64,000 nucleotides of DNA, taken from assembly GCA_963699345.1 (NCBI GenBank), contig CAVOTL010000001.1, positions 310,001-374,000 of the forward strand, in the 5' to 3' direction. Below are positions 1 to 8,497 of this stretch, one piece after another. Position 1 is the stretch's first letter. Every line of letters starts with the position of its first letter. The notes under the pieces were generated by a model. The model was given only the letters and a program-made list of their open reading frames with translations, made no database searches and had not been told where the DNA came from. Origin of the DNA: Bog-756 sp963699345. GTDB taxonomy: Bacteria > Actinomycetota > Acidimicrobiia > Acidimicrobiales > RAAP-2. The position numbers and the translations under genes are program-made.

Positions 1-1
1 G

Positions 2-316
2 CGGGCGGAGTTGGGCATCCTCTCCACCGCGGAGCGGATGCAGCCGACGTTGCCCGGGGTCGAGGAGACGGCCACGCCCTCGTCCGGCATCGTGGAGGCC
101 CAGGCGATCGACCCGGGTACCTCCTCGGCGACGGGCTCCGCAGCCCCGGTGCCGGCAGCTCCGGCCGCCCGGTCGGGTGCGGTGCCGGCGGACGCTCCAC
201 TGGCCCGGGCCGAGCAGCGGGACGCCCCGTACTGCTACCAGTGCGGCAACGCCATGCAGCGGGCCGGATCGTGCTACGTGTGCTCGAGCTGCGGGACGAC
301 CAGCGGCTGCAGCTGA
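2..316 (+). CDS. nrdJ: Class II (adenosylcobalamin-dependent) ribonucleotide reductase, C-terminal end
   Basis: Partial gene that enters from the left edge; only the last about 104 residues are present. The C-terminus carries the zinc-ribbon-like tail of class II ribonucleoside-diphosphate reductases: two CxxC pairs (YCYQCGNAMQRAGSCYVC, then CSSCG) followed by TSGCS. In this family the tail cysteines re-reduce the active-site disulphide after each turnover. A Pro/Ala-rich stretch before the tail is the usual flexible linker. The enzyme makes deoxyribonucleotides without oxygen and needs coenzyme B12, which fits the cobalamin riboswitch near 28.5 kb. A strong terminator follows at 396-425. Confidence 0.93.
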   Translation, partial: RAELGILSTAERMQPTLPGVEETATPSSGIVEAQAIDPGTSSATGSAAPVPAAPAARSGAVPADAPLARAEQRDAPYCYQCGNAMQRAGSCYVCSSCGTTSGCS

Positions 317-322
317 TGTGAA

Positions 323-384
323 GTTGCGCACGTTCTTCAGTGGAAGTTGCATCTGAGCTTCAGCGCAGTTGCACCTAACTTCAG
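323..384. repeat. Three imperfect tandem repeats of about 22 bp downstream of nrdJ
   Basis: Three units begin at 323, 346 and 368. Each starts GTTGC and ends CTTCAG (GTTGC..CGTTCTTCAG, GTTGC..TGAGCTTCAG, GTTGC..CTAACTTCAG). They lie between the nrdJ stop and its terminator hairpin. The function is unknown; they could be protein-binding sites or a remnant of a duplicated mobile-element end. Confidence 0.5.
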
Positions 385-395
385 TAGGGATGCAA

Positions 396-425
396 AGAGG
401 GCGAGGCCGAAAGGCCTCGCCCTCT
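396..425 (+). terminator. Rho-independent-like terminator of nrdJ
   Basis: A perfect 13-bp stem (AGAGGGCGAGGCC paired with GGCCTCGCCCTCT) closes a GAAA tetraloop and is followed by a T-rich GTTGTTCT stretch. It lies 80 bp after the nrdJ stop, so it probably ends that transcript and separates it from the island to the right. Confidence 0.85.
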
Positions 426-580
426 GTTGTTCTGGTAAGTGCACCAGTCCCTGATGGCGTGGCCTCGATGGGCCACGCATCCGCCCCCTCGGGAATGAGC
501 GGGTCCGGTGCTTGCGACCGCGTGCGCCTGGCGTTCGAAAGGACCTTTTAGCGCCCCACCCATCCGGGGTTCGGGGGCAG

Positions 581-962
581 CTACCCGAGAGGACCGATCA
601 AGCCCACCTCGACTGGCGGCCAGTCCGATGGCGGCACTTCTCCGTGGGGGCCGTACTCCAAACACTCCAAGTAGCCGTCGGCCAGGAAGAGCATCACGTC
701 ACCAACTGGTTCGCCATCTTCGCCGGTGGCGACGCCCTCGAACGGCGTCCGGTCATTATTCGTTGGTGCACCGGAGGCTGCCAATTCTCGTGTGACGTTG
801 AGGTCGACCGTCGGACAACCGCCGTCACATCGACCGATCTCCTGGGCGTGACCGGCCTGAGCAGGTAGCTCGTTAACCCCTACAAGCTCGGGAGAGAGCA
901 GCAGGCCGAGGATCGCTGCTTCGCTTGCACCCAGTGGCCTCGGTTCGGCAAACCTCGCTCAT
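581..962 (-). pseudogene. Small conserved hypothetical protein with an early frameshift
   Basis: The minus-strand frame reads as a compact actinobacterial protein of about 125 residues: an N-terminal helix (GASEAAILGLLLSPEL), a CDGGCPTVDL motif, and a C-terminal block DVMLFLADGYLECLEY..GEVPPSDWPP. I recognise this as a small family with a C.CGCP(T/S)VDL motif and an acidic, aromatic C-terminus; its function is unknown. The long frame has no usable start before a stop at 959-961. An ATG at 962 (ATG AGC) in another frame joins it if one G is removed near 955, giving MSRFAEPRPLG. The nearest in-frame start is TTG at 784, which would delete the conserved motif. So this is either a real frameshift or a sequence error. 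Confidence 0.6.
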
Positions 963-1095
963 CCAGCTTGGCACGGGTGGTCACATCCTGGAACCGGAGG
1001 GTTTGCCAGAAGTGCCGGAGTGGGTCACACTCCCGGCAGTGGATCAATGAGAAGTCAAAGGGTGCCCGGTTCTGCACGTCCAGTGGGTCGAGACG

Positions 1096-1668
1096 TCAGC
1101 GTGCTACCTGGCCGGCCATTCCAAAGAGCGTCAACTCGACCCAACGCTGGAGCACCTCCGGCGGTTCATTAACCGGTGCATTGCTCACCAAGAGATAGAA
1201 GTCACCAATAGTCAGGTCGCCCCGAATGGCGTCGTCAGCCTGCGAGCCCTCTATGAGTAGCTGAAGTGCATCACGCGCCCGCTGCACATCCCTGGAGTCG
1301 TCGACGTCAGCATTGAGGGCCACAGCGGCGGCCTTGACAGCATGGTTGCTCGCTGCGGCGAGGACGATGTCCCCCAGAAGATTGGCCAGTTCGGAGAATG
1401 CCGGACTGCCTTGTGCGACCTGACTGACTGCGGCCTCGGCCCGGTCGGCCACTTCGGAGACGAAGTCACTGACAACGGCCGCGACCAAGTCACTCTTGGT
1501 CGGAAAGTGACGATACAGCGTACCCACAGCGACACCGGCAACACTGGCGATCTCGTCCATGCCGACGTCGGGTCCGTGCACGGTGATCTGCTCCCTCGCC
1601 GCGTCGAGAATCTTGGATCTGTTGCGGATGGCATCGGCCCGAGCCGGCCGGTTCCCAGACTGTGACAC
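1096..1668 (-). CDS. TetR/AcrR family transcriptional repressor
   Basis: 190 residues. The N-terminal helix-turn-helix is clear (RSKILDAAREQITVHG..VGMDEIASVAGVAVGTLYRHFPTKSDLVAAV), followed by a divergent ligand-binding helical domain, as usual for TetR proteins. I chose the GTG at 1668 because a strong AGGGGGG ribosome site lies 5 bases upstream; a longer start at 1704 would place that site inside the gene. It is transcribed away from an MFS efflux gene, and the shared gap holds a perfect inverted repeat at 1713-1732. It therefore probably represses both itself and the transporter, with the ligand being a transporter substrate. Confidence 0.9.
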   Translation of the reverse strand: MSQSGNRPARADAIRNRSKILDAAREQITVHGPDVGMDEIASVAGVAVGTLYRHFPTKSDLVAAVVSDFVSEVADRAEAAVSQVAQGSPAFSELANLLGDIVLAAASNHAVKAAAVALNADVDDSRDVQRARDALQLLIEGSQADDAIRGDLTIGDFYLLVSNAPVNEPPEVLQRWVELTLFGMAGQVAR

Positions 1669-1712
1669 GTCACCCCCCTTTCTGATCAGTACTTGCACGA
1701 ACATGAACTGTG

Positions 1713-1732
1713 GTTCACTATAGTAAGTGAAC
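1713..1732. promoter_or_regulatory. Candidate TetR operator (inverted repeat)
   Basis: GTTCACTATAGTAAGTGAAC: perfect 7-bp arms (GTTCACT/AGTGAAC) around a 6-base spacer, located between the divergent TetR and MFS genes. A further half-site-like GTTCAC lies just before the MFS start codon. The size and symmetry suit a TetR dimer. Confidence 0.7.
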
Positions 1733-1764
1733 TGGCATTCACCTTACCGCAGAGGAGTGTTCAC

Positions 1765-3269
1765 ATGGCGTTAGACAATCCAGTGAGTTCGATCACCCCG
1801 ATCACCGAGGCCGATCCTGACTACCAGCGCCGGTGGTGGATCCTGGGGGTGCTCGCGATCGCTCAGCTGATGGTGATCCTGGATGCCTCGGTGATCAATA
1901 TCGCCCTTCCCTCTGCCCAACGGGCACTTCACTTCTCCAACGACAATCGGCAGTGGATCATCTCTGCCTACGCCTTGGCATTCGGCAGTCTGCTCCTCGT
2001 TGGCGGTCGGATCGGCGATCTGTTCGGACGAAAGCGGACCTTCATTACTGGGGCAGTCGGATTCGCCCTCGCTTCGGTCATCGGAGGATCAGCTCACAGC
2101 TTCACGGTGCTGGTCTCAGCCCGTGCTGTTCAGGGAGTCTTCGCCGCGCTGCTGGCTCCAGCGGCACTCTCGATCCTCTCCACCACCTTCACCGACGCGA
2201 ATGAACGTGGGCGCGCCTTCGGCATCTGGGGAACGATCACCGGGGCCGGCGGTGCCGTAGGACTGCTCATCGGGGGACTGCTGACCCAGGAGCTCTCGTG
2301 GCGATGGACGATGTTCATCAATGCGCCTATGGCTGTGATCGCCGGAATCGGCGCCGTGGTTCTGCTCCATTCCCACCAGCACGGTGTCCGACCGAAGATC
2401 GACTGGCTGGGAACGGTGACCGCGTCAACGGGACTTTTCGCTCTGGTCTTCGGCTTCTCTCACGCGGAGACTCATGGATGGGGCTCTTCCACCACGCTCG
2501 CGTTCATTGTGGCAGGTGTGATCCTGTTGACCGCCTTCGTGTTCATCCAGAGTCGGAGCAGGCATCCGCTCCTTCCCCTTCGGATCGTCCTCGATCGCAA
2601 TCGCGGGGCGCGTTTCTCTCCCTGGCGGTAGTAGGCGCTGCGATCTTCGCGGTCTTCCTGTTCCTGGTCTACTACCTGCAGCAGATCCTGGGATTCTCTC
2701 CAATCAAGTGCGGCTTGGCCACCATGCCCATGGCATTCGGCCTGATTGCGGCGGCAGCGATCACCACGACCCTCCTGCTTCCCCGAATCGGACCACGTCC
2801 GCTGGTCGCCCCCGGGATGCTTATCGCAGCCGCAGGAATGGCGTTGCTGACGCAGCTGGGAGTCCACTCGACCTATGTGGGTGGAGTACTCCCTGGCCTG
2901 GTGATCGCCGGGTTCGGTCTCGGCACGGTGCTGGCACCGACGTTGAACATCGCCACCGCAGGAATCGAGTCTGGAGACTCGGGCGTGGCCTCGGCCTTCG
3001 CCAACACCATGCAACAGGTAGGTGGATCGCTGGGTATCGCCCTCCTCGCAACGTTGGGGGCGAGTGCGGCGACGAGCTTCCTCGTGGGGAAGGCCCCCAC
3101 CCCGGCGAATCTGGCCGAGGCTGCGGTGCACAGCTACACCACCGCGTGGGCGTGGGCAGCCGGCATCCTCGCCGCCGGAGCGGTAGCCACCTTCCTGCTG
3201 ATGCGGGGGGAAGCACCCCACCTCCAGCCTGGTTTCGAGGCTGAAGAGTCATTCATTCCGACGCTGTGA
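1765..3269 (+). pseudogene. DHA2-type MFS drug transporter, frameshifted
   Basis: Start ATG at 1765 has AGAGGAG 7 bases upstream. The first frame (to 2631) encodes the N-terminal half of a 14-TM EmrB/QacA-type proton antiporter: WWILGVLAIAQLMVILDASVINIALP (TM1 with the DHA2 motif D.S.VNIALP) and motif A GGRIGDLFGRKR. The second half continues in another frame after about 2612 (FLSLAVVGAAIFAVFLFLVYYLQQ to the stop at 3269) with five or more further membrane helices. One missing base in the CGGGGCGCG run near 2608-2615 explains the break. Together the halves make a normal-length (about 500 aa) transporter. It is either a recent pseudogene or an assembly indel. It probably exports a toxic compound under the control of the adjacent TetR protein. 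Confidence 0.85.
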
Positions 3270-3357
3270 TCTGCCCGTGGAACGGGGAGGAATCGGTCGG
3301 GGCGGTCAGGATCTCCATCAGCGGACCGTTTGGATCGGTCAGAAAGTGAGGTAGTGG

Positions 3358-4257
3358 ATGGAACCAGATATGACGGACAAGGTCGTGGTGGTCACTGGGG
3401 CCAACTCGGGCATCGGCAAGATGACAGCTGTCGGTCTGGCGCGTGCCGGAGCGACAGTCGTCATGGCCTGCCGGGACCTGGAGAAGGGCCAGCTTGCACA
3501 GGTCGACGTCCGATCCCTCAGCGGCTCTGACCGAGTGCACCTGCTGCGGCTCGACCTCGCCTCCCAGGCGTCAATACGCGCCTTCGCCCAGGCGTTCAAC
3601 GATCAGTTCGAACGGTTGGACGTTCTCATCAACAACGCTGGGGTCGCATCCCCCAAGCGCCGGGAAACCACTGATGGATTCGAGTTGCACTTCGGGGTGC
3701 ATCATCTGGGCTCATTCCTACTGACAACGTTGCTCCTACCGGTCCTCGAACGGAGCGCTCCTTCCAGAGTCCTCATCGTGGTCGGCAGCGCCCAGCGCCG
3801 CGGGACGATCGAATGGGACGACCTGCAGTGCGAGCAGAAGTACTCGATGATGCGAGCGGGCGGTCAATCCAGAGTCGCCAATCTGCTGTTCATGCGGGCG
3901 CTGACCCAACGGGTCAAGGGGGTCACAGTGAACGCCGTGGATCCCGGCAGCACCAATACCGGGATCACCCGCGAACTGTCCGCGCCCATCCGGTTGCTCC
4001 TCCGTCCGTTTCTCCAGAGTCCCGAGAAGGGAGCCCTTACGTCCATCTACTTGGCCACGTCGCCGGAGGTCGCCGACATCACGGGGAAGTACTTCAAAGG
4101 GACCAAGGTGATCGAGCAGAACCCAATTGCTCTCGACGACGACAACGCACAACGGTTGTGGCAGGTCACCGAACGGCTTACCGACGCATCGATGAGCGCC
4201 CACCGGGACCACTTGCCGACAGATCCAGGGAAGGGGTTTGGCAACGACAAGACTTGA
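3358..4257 (+). CDS. SDR-family protein with altered catalytic residues
   Basis: 299 residues. Rossmann-fold short-chain dehydrogenase of the retinol-dehydrogenase-like group: cofactor loop TGANSGIG (14-20), NNAG (92-95), and catalytic-Ser region VVGSA (Ser144). The usual YxxSK active-site motif is aligned by its neighbours (A-Y-G-Q-S-K-L-A-N in the family) with RAGGQSRVANLL, so the catalytic Tyr appears to be Gly168 and the Lys to be Arg172. Classical SDR chemistry would then be lost or altered. The gene follows the MFS gene on the same strand and may belong to the same TetR-controlled unit. An alternative start is ATG 3370. Confidence 0.85.
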   Translation: MEPDMTDKVVVVTGANSGIGKMTAVGLARAGATVVMACRDLEKGQLAQVDVRSLSGSDRVHLLRLDLASQASIRAFAQAFNDQFERLDVLINNAGVASPKRRETTDGFELHFGVHHLGSFLLTTLLLPVLERSAPSRVLIVVGSAQRRGTIEWDDLQCEQKYSMMRAGGQSRVANLLFMRALTQRVKGVTVNAVDPGSTNTGITRELSAPIRLLLRPFLQSPEKGALTSIYLATSPEVADITGKYFKGTKVIEQNPIALDDDNAQRLWQVTERLTDASMSAHRDHLPTDPGKGFGNDKT

Positions 4258-4439
4258 TTTTGAGCGAACCGCTGCGGAATTACTCTCTGCGCGACCTGGC
4301 GGCCGCCGGCACGTATCAAGTAAGGAGCATCCGCCTCGGTGACTGCTTGCGCCGTTGAGTCCAACCCAAAACTTGTAGACAATGCGTGAACAGTGAGCGT
4401 CAGGACTCCGTTCGAGACGAAAGGCGAGGTCTCGGGGTC

Positions 4440-4626
4440 TGCTGCACGTTCAGTTGACACCGGTTTCTGGTGATCATGCTGCTTCGATGTCGAGTCTTGC
4501 CGCGAATGCGAGCTCGAACCCGACCGGGGTGAGCTTCCCCAGTCCGCGCTGACGGCGGCGGCGGTTGTAGGTGTGCTCGATCCAGTAGACGATGGCGTAG
4601 TCGAGGTCGTCCCTCGTCCGCCAGTG
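4440..4626 (-). mobile_element. Truncated IS3-like insertion sequence end
   Basis: Covers the transposase tail plus the short downstream segment ending near 4440. The other end and most of the transposase are gone. The boundaries are approximate. Confidence 0.55.
4474..4626 (-). pseudogene. IS3-family transposase (integrase core), C-terminal remnant
   Basis: About 50 codons ending in a TGA at 4474 read DDLDYAIVYWIEHTYNRRRR followed by QRGLGKLTPVGFE, the typical C-terminus of IS3-type OrfB transposases (YN..R.H..LG..TP..FE). The catalytic DDE residues are missing, so the copy is dead. Just beyond the stop, around 4441-4460, lies a GTCAACTGAACGTGCAGC-like sequence on the minus strand that resembles the outer end of such elements. 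The remnant marks this region as a former insertion hot spot. Confidence 0.85.
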
Positions 4627-4665
4627 ACGAGCACCCCTGCGGCCTTCGGATGACCGGGCTGGGCG

Positions 4666-5086
4666 TCAGACGGGATATCTGTCCTTATTGGCTTCAATCG
4701 TTGCCTCTGGCAGCGCCAAGCCACAGTTGTCGCAAGAAGCCTCGCCTGGGCGCGGCCAGAACCCGCAGCCCGAGCAGAACAAGACGCCGGGAGCAACCGC
4801 AGGCAATGGGGCCCTGAAGACGCTTCGCTGGGAATCAGGTGACGCCTCTCCGTTTCCTGACCCGCCGCTCGCTCCACTGCGTAACGCGTTCCGCGAGTGC
4901 CGCTGTCCGACGTGCTTCAACTTCAGCCGTTGCAGGGATGAGAGCGATGGCGATCCAGCCGATCCAGCCCAAGAGGAACCCGAGGGCGAACCCCAGACCG
5001 CTACGACCCTTGCGCGAGCCGATCCAATAGCCGATGCCTCCCCCGACGACCGCCCAGACGATAAGAAGCAATATCAGCCCGCCCAT
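4666..5086 (-). pseudogene. Small membrane protein plus zinc ribbon, probably one gene split by a frameshift
   Basis: The frame starting at ATG 5086 encodes two membrane helices (GGLILLLIVWAVVGGGIGYWIG and GFALGFLLGWIGWIAIALIP), then a charged helix (AEVEARRTAALAERV..), and stops at 4835. A second frame immediately downstream (about 4830-4666) encodes a zinc ribbon, CSGCGFWPRPGEASCDNCG, with two CxxC pairs. Actinobacterial membrane proteins with this first part often end in such a ribbon, so I infer a single gene with an indel near 4810-4840. If not, the 5086-4835 frame stands alone as an 83-residue protein. The function is unknown. Confidence 0.55.
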
Positions 5087-5398
5087 TCGGGCACAGTAAC
5101 ACGGCCACCTCATCGGCGATTGTCCATGTGCGTGACCTCTTTGGTGCAGGTCTGCTTCCGATCCCTTGACGCTGGTACCCGGTCGAGAAGTTGGATAGGC
5201 ACTCACGCTCAGCGGCTCCAAGCGTGATCGAACACTCGCAGACAGCGCGGTCACGGGCTCGGAGTCGATCGACTAGATCTGACGAAGCCCTCGAGCGCCG
5301 GTAACGTCGCTGCGAATTGACGGAGCAGGATGGCGGAGGTGCGGGATGCCTCGGGACCCCATGAACGCGGATCGGGTCGAGGTCCCACGCCCCGGCGC
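5087..5398. other. Intergenic region between divergent genes
   Basis: About 310 bp without a convincing gene. It should hold the promoters of the minus-strand membrane protein and the plus-strand lipoprotein. I see no clear RNA gene, repeat or operator here. Confidence 0.4.
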
Positions 5399-5662
5399 AT
5401 GGCAGCGATGCCGATGAGGTCGCGGCTCTGCATCTACGGCGTTCCTGCGCTGACTGCGGGACTCGTGGTCGCTGCCTGCGGTACTCCGGAACACGTACAG
5501 GCGACTGTGACCGGATTGCATCTGCCGGATGGTGTCACGGATACCGATGCGAGAGGATTCGCTCCGACTGGACTCGACGACCTCTCGGGAATGGTGCGGG
5601 TGACGCCGTCGGGACCGCACGGCTTCTACGGTGCCTCCTGGGAGCCCTGCTCAGTCGCCTGA
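5399..5662 (+). CDS. Small putative lipoprotein
   Basis: 87 residues. A basic n-region (MPMRSR) and a hydrophobic segment lead to a lipobox, LVVAAC (Cys about residue 23), so the protein should be lipid-anchored outside the membrane. The mature part (TPEHVQATVTGLHLPDG..) has no family I recognise. Starts at 5399, 5408 or 5414 are all possible and none has a clear ribosome site. The last 12 bases overlap the end of the convergent VOC gene. Confidence 0.55.
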   Translation: MAAMPMRSRLCIYGVPALTAGLVVAACGTPEHVQATVTGLHLPDGVTDTDARGFAPTGLDDLSGMVRVTPSGPHGFYGASWEPCSVA

Positions 5663-6022
5663 CTCCTCCAGGTAGACCAGCCCGTTGCCGTCCGGGTCGG
5701 CGAAGAAGAACATGGGCGGCATCCCGTCCAGGTGGAGCACGTCGTCGTTGTAGAGACGTGCCCCGGCCTCATGCAGCCGACGGTGGGCGACGTCGGCATC
5801 GCTCGTACCCATGCGGACCGCCATCGGGATCTCGCTGTCCGGCGGCAACAGCACGAGACCGACGTCGGAGCCGGGAGGCACCACCTCGACCAGCCGGGCT
5901 CCGGGCCACACCTCGATGTCGGTGCGCAGCTCGCAACCGAGGACGTCGACGTAGAACCGCAGGGCCGCATCCTGATCAGCAACGGGGATCGAGACGCTCA
6001 GGACCCTCGTCGTCATGGCCAT
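5651..6022 (-). CDS. VOC (glyoxalase/bleomycin-resistance-like) family protein
   Basis: 123 residues, normal length for a single-chain VOC protein. It shows two beta-alpha-beta-beta-beta modules: N-terminal SVSIPVADQDAALRFYVDVLGCELRTD and C-terminal MPPMFFFADPDGNGLVYLEE, where the terminal Glu is a typical metal ligand. Substrate unknown; such proteins may act as dioxygenases, glyoxalase-like enzymes or antibiotic binders. It overlaps the convergent lipoprotein gene by 12 bp. Confidence 0.88.
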   Translation of the reverse strand: MAMTTRVLSVSIPVADQDAALRFYVDVLGCELRTDIEVWPGARLVEVVPPGSDVGLVLLPPDSEIPMAVRMGTSDADVAHRRLHEAGARLYNDDVLHLDGMPPMFFFADPDGNGLVYLEESGD

Positions 6023-6411
6023 GGGCCGAAACTAGGACGCCCGGATGCCGGCCGCAACCAGTCGGCGGCAGGTCGAGGTGGGCCACCGAAACTGGACTGA
6101 TCGTCCAAGCCGCGACGGCGGTGGTGCAGCTCCCCTGGAGAAGGGAAGAACGCCATGGTCGCCGGCAGAGCCATCAGGGCACCGGCCCATCTCCAGAGGC
6201 GGGATCCCGACCGCTTCTTGCCGCGGCCGTGCCCGTCGAAGTGATGGAGGAGTCCGATGCCACCGACCCACAGGACGGGACCGAGCCTCGGCATGGCGGG
6301 AGCGCGTCACGCACCCCGGACCGGACGGCCGGCGGCGTCACTCTCGGGCGGTGAACCGTGGGCGTCAGGATGCCGCCCATCCGTTCCGTCCACGGTAGGT
6401 GGTCCGGCGGT
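6023..6411. other. Intergenic region without a supported gene
   Basis: About 390 bp. Short open frames exist on both strands, including a minus-strand frame 6294-6013 whose first residues (GPVLWVGGIGLLHHF) look faintly membrane-like, but codon pattern and similarity are not convincing. No terminator or RNA was recognised. Confidence 0.35.
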
Positions 6412-7137
6412 CTACGGGACGTAGCGGCCACTCCACTGATAGATGCCGTCGGAGGTGTTCGGCTCGACCGTCCCGTAGTACCGACCGACGGCCGCGCCGC
6501 CCAGTCCATAGGCCATGCAGGTGAACGTGGATCCGGGAGTCCACGACACCGGCCGTTGGCAGGAGACGCTGTTGACGCCGGCCACGTCGAAGTCGGTGGG
6601 CCCGGTCCCGGTGATCTGGCCCTCGACGCTGTAGTTGAGGTCGCCCGTCGGAGGACCCGAGTGCGTCACTCCGATGAACGTCGGGATGGCGATGGCCAGC
6701 GCGAACAGACCGACCCACACGAATCCCACGATCAGGGCCGCGAGCGCCAACCCGGAACCCTTCAGCGCACCGGCGCTCTGTCGGATCTTGGACCTCGCGG
6801 CAAAGGCGAGCGGGATCCCGACCAGCGCACCGAGCGCTCCGAGCGCGATGACGAGCACCAGCGCCCAGATAGCCATCGGAGATGTCTTCGGCTCGACGAA
6901 CGGTGGCCCCGGAAGGTACGGATAGGCAGCTCCACCCGGGGGGACGCCGTAGTACGGCGGAACGGATACCTGGCCGGCCTGGGGCGCTCCCTCCGACGGT
7001 GAACCCGGCACGGTGAGTGGAGGCAGCCCGAGAGGCGGCATGGGTGGGGCGGTCGGTGCCGGGGGAGCTGCCTGAGGTGGATACCACCTACCGTCCGAGG
7101 CGAGCCACCAACCGGTCCCGGGGTCCACCTGACTCAT
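6412..7137 (-). CDS. DUF4190-type membrane protein
   Basis: 241 residues from the chosen ATG at 7137. It begins with a GWWLASDGRWYPP motif common at the N-terminus of actinobacterial membrane proteins, followed by a Pro/Gly/Tyr-rich cytoplasmic stretch. Two membrane helices (MAIWALVLVIALGALGALVG and LALAALIVGFVWVGLFALAI) are separated by a short basic loop, the DUF4190 layout. An extracellular C-terminal domain of about 90 residues has two cysteines (SVSCQRPVSW, FTCMAYG). The motif position favours this start over ATG 7200. The function is unknown. Confidence 0.75.
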   Translation of the reverse strand: MSQVDPGTGWWLASDGRWYPPQAAPPAPTAPPMPPLGLPPLTVPGSPSEGAPQAGQVSVPPYYGVPPGGAAYPYLPGPPFVEPKTSPMAIWALVLVIALGALGALVGIPLAFAARSKIRQSAGALKGSGLALAALIVGFVWVGLFALAIAIPTFIGVTHSGPPTGDLNYSVEGQITGTGPTDFDVAGVNSVSCQRPVSWTPGSTFTCMAYGLGGAAVGRYYGTVEPNTSDGIYQWSGRYVP

Positions 7138-7261
7138 CGGATCGGACCGGACGCGATGACCCTGGAACCCGTACCGCACCACGAGGACATGTTCGGTCAT
7201 CGGAAGAAGACCGCTCGTCCTTGAGCCTCCCCGTCAGCCGCTGGGGGCACCGGCTGCCGGG

Positions 7262-7831
7262 TCAGTGGACGACGACGTGGAGCCGGATGCCGGGGAGCCG
7301 GTGACGTCCGCCGAGCTGCTCGAGCTCGAGCAGGGCAGCGAGGCCCACCAGCTGGGCTCCGGCGCTGGCGACGAGGGTCGCGGCGGCCCGGGCGGTGCCG
7401 CCGGTGGCGATGACGTCGTCGACCAGCAGCACCCGGTCTCCGGGGGCCAGGGCGTCGGTGTGGATCTCGAGGGCGTCGATGCCGTACTCCAGCTCGTAGG
7501 GTTCGCTCAGGGCGTCCCAGGGCAGCTTGCCGGGCTTGCGCAGCGGCACTAGCCCCGCCCCGAGGGCGACGGCGGCCGGCGCACCGAGGATGAAGCCGCG
7601 GGCCTCGATGGCCGCCACCTTGTCCACCTGTCCGAGGAACGGGGCGACGAGGGCGGTGACGACGAGGTCGAAGGCGGCGGCGTCGGCCAACAGGTTGGTG
7701 ATGTCCTTGAAGACCACGCCGGGTTTCGGGAAGTCCGGCACGTCACGCAGCAACCGCCGGCTGACCGCGTCGGCCCGGGCGAGCAGGTCATCGAGTTCGG
7801 ACGGGGTGAACTGACGGGTCAGGGCGGGCAC
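7262..7831 (-). CDS. apt: Adenine phosphoribosyltransferase
   Basis: 189 residues, close to the usual length. Converts adenine plus PRPP to AMP in purine salvage, in the cytoplasm. The family hallmarks are present: DVPDFPKPGVVFKDITNLL near the N-terminus, EARGFILGAPAAVALGAG, and the PRPP-binding motif VLLVDDVIATGGTA. The start is GTG 7831, set by GAGGAG 6 bases upstream and by alignment with the normal N-terminus; the longer open frame upstream is not conserved. In many actinobacteria apt lies beside relA and secDF; that is not the case here. Confidence 0.95.
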   Translation of the reverse strand: MPALTRQFTPSELDDLLARADAVSRRLLRDVPDFPKPGVVFKDITNLLADAAAFDLVVTALVAPFLGQVDKVAAIEARGFILGAPAAVALGAGLVPLRKPGKLPWDALSEPYELEYGIDALEIHTDALAPGDRVLLVDDVIATGGTARAAATLVASAGAQLVGLAALLELEQLGGRHRLPGIRLHVVVH

Positions 7832-8018
7832 GACACTCCTCACGGAACGGGGCTCCCATCGGGTGGGAGGCGGCGGACGGACGACACGGCACCCGGCGCT
7901 GCCTCCAGCATGGCCGATCGTCCACCGGGGGGAGGGGCACCGGCTCCCACCGGGGAGGGGGACCCCGGGAGTCGAAGGACCCTTGTCCCACGGCCGCGCA
8001 CGCGGCACAATCCGCGGC

Positions 8019-8318
8019 ATGGTGGAACCGCCGGAACTGCAGGCCAATGCCCACTGGAGGATGGCCGTCTGGGCGCTCCGAGTGGGATTCGGGGTACTCC
8101 TGGTCGCCCTCTCGGGCCTCGTCGTGCTGCTGTCGGGGTCCACCCCGTGGATCCTCGCCGCGGGGGTGATCGGGTGGCTCATGGCGGCGGCCGTCACGTT
8201 GACGGGCTTCCTGTGGGCGCGCCGTCAACTCCCCGAGCCGCGGCCGGGTTTCTGGTCGTTGCGGTTCATGCTGATCCGCGACACCGTCCACGCCCGGCCG
8301 GCGGCCCCGCAGACCTGA
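8019..8318 (+). CDS. Small two-helix membrane protein
   Basis: 99 residues. Two hydrophobic segments (VGFGVLLVALSGLVVLLSG and ILAAGVIGWLMAAAVTLTGFLWA) are followed by a basic C-terminal tail. I recognise no family. A CACAAT hexamer at 8006-8011 lies 7 bases before the ATG with no ribosome site, which fits leaderless transcription. Confidence 0.6.
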   Translation: MVEPPELQANAHWRMAVWALRVGFGVLLVALSGLVVLLSGSTPWILAAGVIGWLMAAAVTLTGFLWARRQLPEPRPGFWSLRFMLIRDTVHARPAAPQT

Positions 8319-8497
8319 ACCCCTCCGGTCCCGAGAACGGATCGCGCTCCGCTTCGTCGTCACGGACGAGGATCGCCCCGCGGTCTCTCCACGGTGTCGG
8401 AGCGCGTCGACGCGGTGGTCGCCGCCGTCGCGGAGGAGCTGGGCTGGGTCGCCGCCTCCGTCGTGGTCCGGTCCACCATCTGGTTCAATGGCCCACC

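Noticed and set aside
880..1077. Minus-strand 65-codon frame with CREC (HCRECDPLRHFW)
   Set aside because: It overlaps the better supported small protein family in another frame and shows no convincing domain; it may be a decayed fragment.
4047..4877. Long minus-strand open frame across the SDR end and IS remnant
   Set aside because: Its translation is antisense to the SDR gene and out of frame with the transposase tail; no family pattern.
6013..6294. Minus-strand frame upstream of the VOC gene that looks slightly membrane-like
   Set aside because: Only the first 60 residues look protein-like, and there is no ribosome site or recognisable family.
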